A DNA stretch of 64,000 bases from Carallia brachiata (lineage: Eukaryota; Streptophyta; Magnoliopsida; Malpighiales; Rhizophoraceae). The DNA is taken from positions 2,423,057-2,487,056 of the forward strand of contig JADCRB010000053.1 in the NCBI GenBank assembly GCA_021464245.1, read 5' to 3'. The translations under genes were made by a program, and so were the position numbers. The notes below the pieces were generated by a model, which did not search any database, was not told where the DNA came from, and saw only the letters and a program-made list of their open reading frames with translations. Every line of letters starts with the position of its first letter. The first letter of the stretch is position 1. This document shows positions 59,624-64,000 of the stretch, one piece after another.

Positions 59624-60840
59624 TCTGCTGACCTTTGACAAGGTTACACTAGATATCCAAAGTCGGTCAGATGTTCTTGTTGACAAGTAAAATCTATAAA
59701 TGACAAAAGAAGCAAGTTAAGCATAGCCCAAGATATCCCAAAGAGTCACACATCGCAAAAAACAACTGTGCACCTAGATTACTTGAAAATATTCCCAAGC
59801 TGGCGCTCATAGAAGTACAAAAGTATGTTTGAACCAAAAGTTCAATATTCCAAAACTAAAAACTAGCATTAAGCATTTCAATATACAAAAAGAGAGACCC
59901 TAACCACCACTACATATGCTTATTTTCCCAAAAGTACAAGGAGGAGCTCCAATGGACAACCTTGCATCATATTCAAAAACATTACTCAACTAAAAATGGA
60001 AACAAGACTCAAGAGACAAGTATATGATACTAAAGATGGAAACAAAGCACGAGAACAAACAACAACAACAGCTAAAAAGCTTTAATTCCAAATCCAATTG
60101 TGGTTGGCTACGAATATAACACATGAACATCTTCTAAAATTGAACAAAAATTCAATCCCACATCCAAAGTTAACAATACCTATGGTCCCCAAGCTTGGGG
60201 CGTGAGCTAGCCAGAGAGCCAGTGAAACCCACGCCAAGAACAGGGGCACCTAATCCAACACAAGACACAAACAAATCCCCCATCAAACTCAAAACATCAA
60301 CAAGCTTTCTACAGCAAATAAGCAACTGGGGTTTCTTATTTTGGTCTAATTACCGGGCCTAGACAGCTTAACAGCACGATTATAAGCCAACAAAGCCATT
60401 TCCTCTGCAGTTTGCTGGCTACAGTAATTACCAGGAATCAAAAATATATCCCACCAAAAAAAAAAAAAAATCCCAAATATAATTCAATGCTCAGTTCATG
60501 AAGATTTTTCAATTGAAGAAAAAAAAAACAAACAAACTTTGCCGAGTAATTGGATCATGGACATTCGTGAGTAAGGAATCACAACTTCAAGAACTGTATT
60601 TGTAGCTCCTGGTACGGAAATTAACCAACCCAGCGCCCAATTAATCAATCAAAAAGGATTTTAAATAAGTTGATTAGTGAGTTAATTACTCAGCTAAATT
60701 AAGAGTGTTGCGATGAAAGAGAGAGAGAGAGAGAAAGATAAAAAAGAGACCTGAGAGGCGCCGCCGGCGAGGTAGAGGACGGCCTGAGCGGAGGAGGAAT
60801 GTATGGATTTCACTAGACTTCGAATACCGGCGTCCGTCAT
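56874..60840 (-). pseudogene. CinA-like plus nucleotidylyltransferase family gene, 12 exons, inactivated
   Basis: Exons: 60840-60751, 60636-60538, 60438-60354, 60249-60180, 59693-59633, 59533-59480, 58851-58695, 58617-58521, 58268-58159, 57583-57477, 57182-57072, 56969-56874, all phase-compatible (379 codons). The first half is CinA-like (NTVLEVVIPYSRMSMIQLLG, GVGFTGSLASSRPKLGDHR); the second is a nucleotidylyltransferase fold (KIILPGSFNPLH, FEISAVNADKPPLS, AFVIGADTAARL, TFLVGGRNV, DMFISIPAE). It resembles the plant two-domain protein of Arabidopsis At2g01220 type, whose substrate I do not know. Damage: an in-frame TAA (58552-58550) sits in the HxGH catalytic motif, which reads H-D-stop-N; a lost T near 56901 shifts the frame so that the ISSxxIR motif is not made; introns 1 and 2 end in GG and TG instead of AG; intron 7 begins GC. 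The remaining splice sites are normal and the coding sequence is otherwise well kept, so inactivation seems recent. Confidence 0.88.
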
Positions 60841-60923
60841 TTTTGTTTCCCTTCTGACGGGTCGGGCGATCGGTTTAGTTGTCGTTCTCGCGCTTTTTCT
60901 TTCACTTTGTTATGGATCATGGA

Positions 60924-61607
60924 CAGGAGCGTTAAAAAAATCAAAAATTTTAGTTAATACGACAAAACTAAACTAAATCAAAAATTAGTTTAATAATTAG
61001 TTTACTGCATCGATTTGAAAATCGAAAATTTTAGATTAAGAATGATTTTTTATACTAAAAAAATCGTAGTTAACCAACTAAAACGAATTTTATAAAATAA
61101 ATTTTCAATTTAATGTAGATTTATAATATTTTGGATTGACGACTCAGTAAATCTTATTCTTATTTGACATGTGACTTTTATGGGTTGACACTTGACTAAT
61201 TAACAAGAATATACATATTGTTCTAACATTTGTTTGAAATTGTAGTATTAGTTGCTTGCCTTGTTTATGCTTAATTGTTTTAGTTTGTGATCTTGCTAAG
61301 TATTAGGAAAAATATACAAAATATTATGATTTTGCATGTATTTAAATTAAATTAGTAAATTATTATGTAATATTGTAAGTTATGAGTTCAAAGTTTACTT
61401 CAATGACTAATAAAATAGAAAATTGGTTTCTTAAATCCTGATTTTTTCGGTTGGGCAACTGAAACTAATCTGAATAGTTTGGTTAATCAAATTCAATTAA
61501 CATAATTTTTTGTCTAGGAATAATTTTTAATTTTGTATAACTAAAATTTTAATTTAGTCTTCGATTATAAATGTTTAGTTCAGATAACTAAACCATAAAT
61601 ACCTCTA
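60924..61607. mobile_element. non-autonomous hAT-type element, 684 bp
   Basis: Ends CAGGAGCGTTAAAAAAATC and, on the other strand, TAGAGGTATTTATGG, of the same terminal type as the element at 12547-13072. The flanks ATCATGGA (60916-60923) and ATCATAGA (61608-61615) match at seven of eight bases. The interior has TTTTTCGGTTGGGCAACTG and GGTTAATC words. It lies about 80 bp upstream of the pseudogene's start codon, so it is inside that gene's promoter. Confidence 0.75.
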
Positions 61608-61615
61608 ATCATAGA

Positions 61616-64000
61616 TGATTGGCTGCGTACAAAATACTATCGTTGCCTTAAATTGTTTTCAAATTAATTTTCTTTCTGTTAATTATTCAAAGGAGTAATG
61701 TTCAAGATGCTAACGACAATCTGTTTGGGTACTCACATGAACTAATTTTGTTTTACATATATCACAAATTTTGCATTCAATTCTAAATTTAGTATACTAC
61801 TACTAGTAGACTTTAAGGTGAATTATTAAACTGCTTATGTGACATGCCAGTATGGCATTAGAAGCCACAAAACATGCAATAGAAGGCCATGCAGCAACCA
61901 AACATCAAACAAAAAAAAAAGAAAGAAATTATAATTTTTGACATTTGTTTTTGTTAAAAAAAATTTTAACTTTTTGATTGTCACATGGTTGCGCGTGTCA
62001 TGCCAAATAACTTTTGATGCAATATTAATATGTTACATAAACAATTTAACGATTTTCATTAAAATTTATTAACCGTTGTGTATATTCAGAGCTAAATACA
62101 AAATTCTTCGTAGATTTTTCTTTCTTGCTCTTTTTTCTTTCCATGGAAGAAAAGATGTTTTTATTTATTTATGTATTTGATTTTTATCAAAAGAAAAAAT
62201 GTTTTTTTTTTATCCATTATGAGACTCATTAGACCGTGAGTTATACAATGAGAATAGTTTTTCCCTCCCATAACTCTCACTCCTCTCTTCTCAAAATTTA
62301 AATTTAAGACTTCTAAAATAAAAATTTTAACTCAAATTATTAGAGTGTCTTCTCCTAAAAGACAGAAAAAATGTTTTTTTGGTTGGTGGTGAAGATTAAT
62401 ATGGTATGGGCAGGCCAGCCCAAGCATGCAATAGCATCACTCTTCCTCATGTATTGGGCTTAGCTAAGTAAACCAAGAGTTAGAGACTTCCACTTGCAAG
62501 GGTCAGCAAAGTTTTAGTCCTTGAAGAGCTCAGATTTGATCATACATAAGATTATAAAATCTTGCTAAATCTCAGGATAAAAATAATAATAATAATCTTG
62601 CTAAATCTTTGAACTTGAAACAAGATTGTGGATTTTGATATAAGACTGTGGGTCTCTCACATTAAGTGAAATTTGGAGCACAAAGCACCTAGTCGAGGAG
62701 GTGTACAAGTTTCATCTCACTAATTACCTACATTTTCAATAAATAAATAATAGAAACTTACTAATTTTACTCTTTTTTGTGAATAAAATTTATTAATGAT
62801 TTTACTCCACACAAATTTATTTTTTTATGTTTTATTTCAAGTAAATCTCACTCATTGTGTGTTGTAAGATGATAAATAAATTATACTTATTAAAAAATAA
62901 AAATTAAATTAGAAATCTCTTAAATTTTTTATAAGTGTGTAATGCACTTTGAAGTTTATTATTAATATGCTTGTTATATTTACATTTTATATAACTCACA
63001 CATAATTTTATACTATATAAATTGATTTTATTATTTTTTTAATTTCAACTAATTCTCACTAATATTTTTTATTTTCTCTCATACATGATATTGAGTTAAG
63101 TCATCTTTTAAGCGAGTCCAATTAAAAATCATCATTAATTAATGTGCCCAAGGTTTTTTTTTTTTTTTTTTGTAGGTGTTTTTCAAAAACCTTCCAAGAT
63201 AGATGTGGAACGCGGGGAGCACATGGTAGTCTTTAGTGCATGTATTTTAGTTTTCATTTACATAAACAATTATTAGAACCCTTAAGTTAAGCCATTTGTT
63301 GTTTGGAATAAAGGCAAATGTTTAAAACCCAAATCTCACTCCTGTAACATGCTTTATATCTCAACTTAACTGAAGAACTAAGTTTAACAACAGGACGAAT
63401 GTAAGTGGTCAGCATTTGTAAGACCACACCCCCACATCAAAACAAACAGTAACAAACAAAAACCTTTGGGGATCCCAACAAGGAGGTTAACCACCCTCTT
63501 GAGAAAACTATCACTTTTTTCTGAGTCAACTCGTAACTCTAGGCTACCAATTCCGAAACAAAACAACCATCCCGTCATTCCACCTCCATACACGTGAAGG
63601 GTGAAGAGTTTCAACCCTCATACTGTTTTTTTAACCCTAAAACAACTGTATCAAAATATATTAATTATTATATTTATTTATTAAAGTCAAATATCACTCA
63701 TTATATTGTGTTGGAATAAAATTTTAATGAAAAATAAAAATAAAGGAGAAGAAAGTGAAGAAAAAGATTACTAGAGGAAAATAATATTTTATATTATTTC
63801 TCGTATTTAAAAAGAGGTGATGGAACTAAGGAAAATTTAAAATTTTTTATTTGAAAAAAGGTTGACAGGAAAGGAGGGAAATATAATATGTATGAAATTT
63901 TCAATTTTACCATCTAATAAAAAATATTATATATAACAAAAAAAATATTTGATTTGTAAATTATATATAAAATACTTGCATAAATTTAATTTAATAAGTT
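61616..64000. other. intergenic to window end, no gene seen
   Basis: AT-rich DNA. The 76-codon minus-strand frame at 63614-63384 has fair composition but no recognised family or gene context, and is not called. Poly-T runs at 62200 and 63155-63170. Confidence 0.5.

Noticed and set aside
63384..63614. 76-codon minus-strand open frame
   Set aside because: No recognised domain and no gene context; probably chance.

Overview
This is a plant nuclear window, almost certainly a woody dicot. It is AT-rich, its genes have spliced plant-type introns, and much of the DNA between genes is decayed transposons. The gene families present (leucoanthocyanidin reductase, a TMO5/bHLH30-type bHLH, a CLE peptide precursor) are land-plant families. 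The species cannot be fixed from sequence alone. I find no phage, bacterial operon, CRISPR array, tRNA or rRNA gene.

Real or formerly real genes, left to right: (1) the 5' end of a minus-strand gene whose exon 1 holds eight coding bases and whose second exon runs off the left edge (1-1301); (2) a five-exon leucoanthocyanidin reductase gene on + (14419-16208), intact except for one missing base in exon 1; (3) a two-exon bHLH transcription factor on - with an ACT-like C-terminal domain (20673-23112); (4) an intronless CLE peptide precursor on + ending in the 12-residue CLE motif (36600-36941); (5) a short membrane-anchored Cys/Gly-tailed reading frame on + whose start is missing (about 55470-55718); (6) a 12-exon minus-strand gene of the CinA-like plus nucleotidylyltransferase family (56874-60840), which is broken in several places and is called a pseudogene.

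The rest is repeat-derived. I could place three small hAT-type elements of two terminal types with 8-bp target duplications that match at 7 or 8 of 8 bases (1541-2217, 8942-9801, 60924-61607), two more with 6 of 8 matches (12547-13072, 41623-42168), and one older relative (about 8276-8751). There is a foldback element with doubled inverted repeats (2311-3661), a palindromic MITE (33431-33788), a degenerate LINE ORF2 (about 3990-6140, +) and a separate LINE ORF1 remnant (about 45480-46900, -). There is a small LTR element with a tRNA-Met-type primer site and polypurine tract (42690-45247, -), a probable 1.8-kb long LTR with an internal array of about 180 bp period (48403-50215), a Gypsy-like LTR remnant upstream of the CLE gene, and a Helitron end carrying a broken RPA-like OB-fold gene (about 52081-52780).

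The genes do not form a shared pathway; this is ordinary dispersed plant gene order. The points of most interest are the damaged LAR and CinA/nucleotidylyltransferase genes, a MITE insertion whose pre-insertion site survives 0.7 kb away in a duplicated copy, the 35-bp tandem amplification of a retroelement primer-binding site, and the 180-bp array inside a probable LTR. I did not find convincing evidence of a wholly new biological system.
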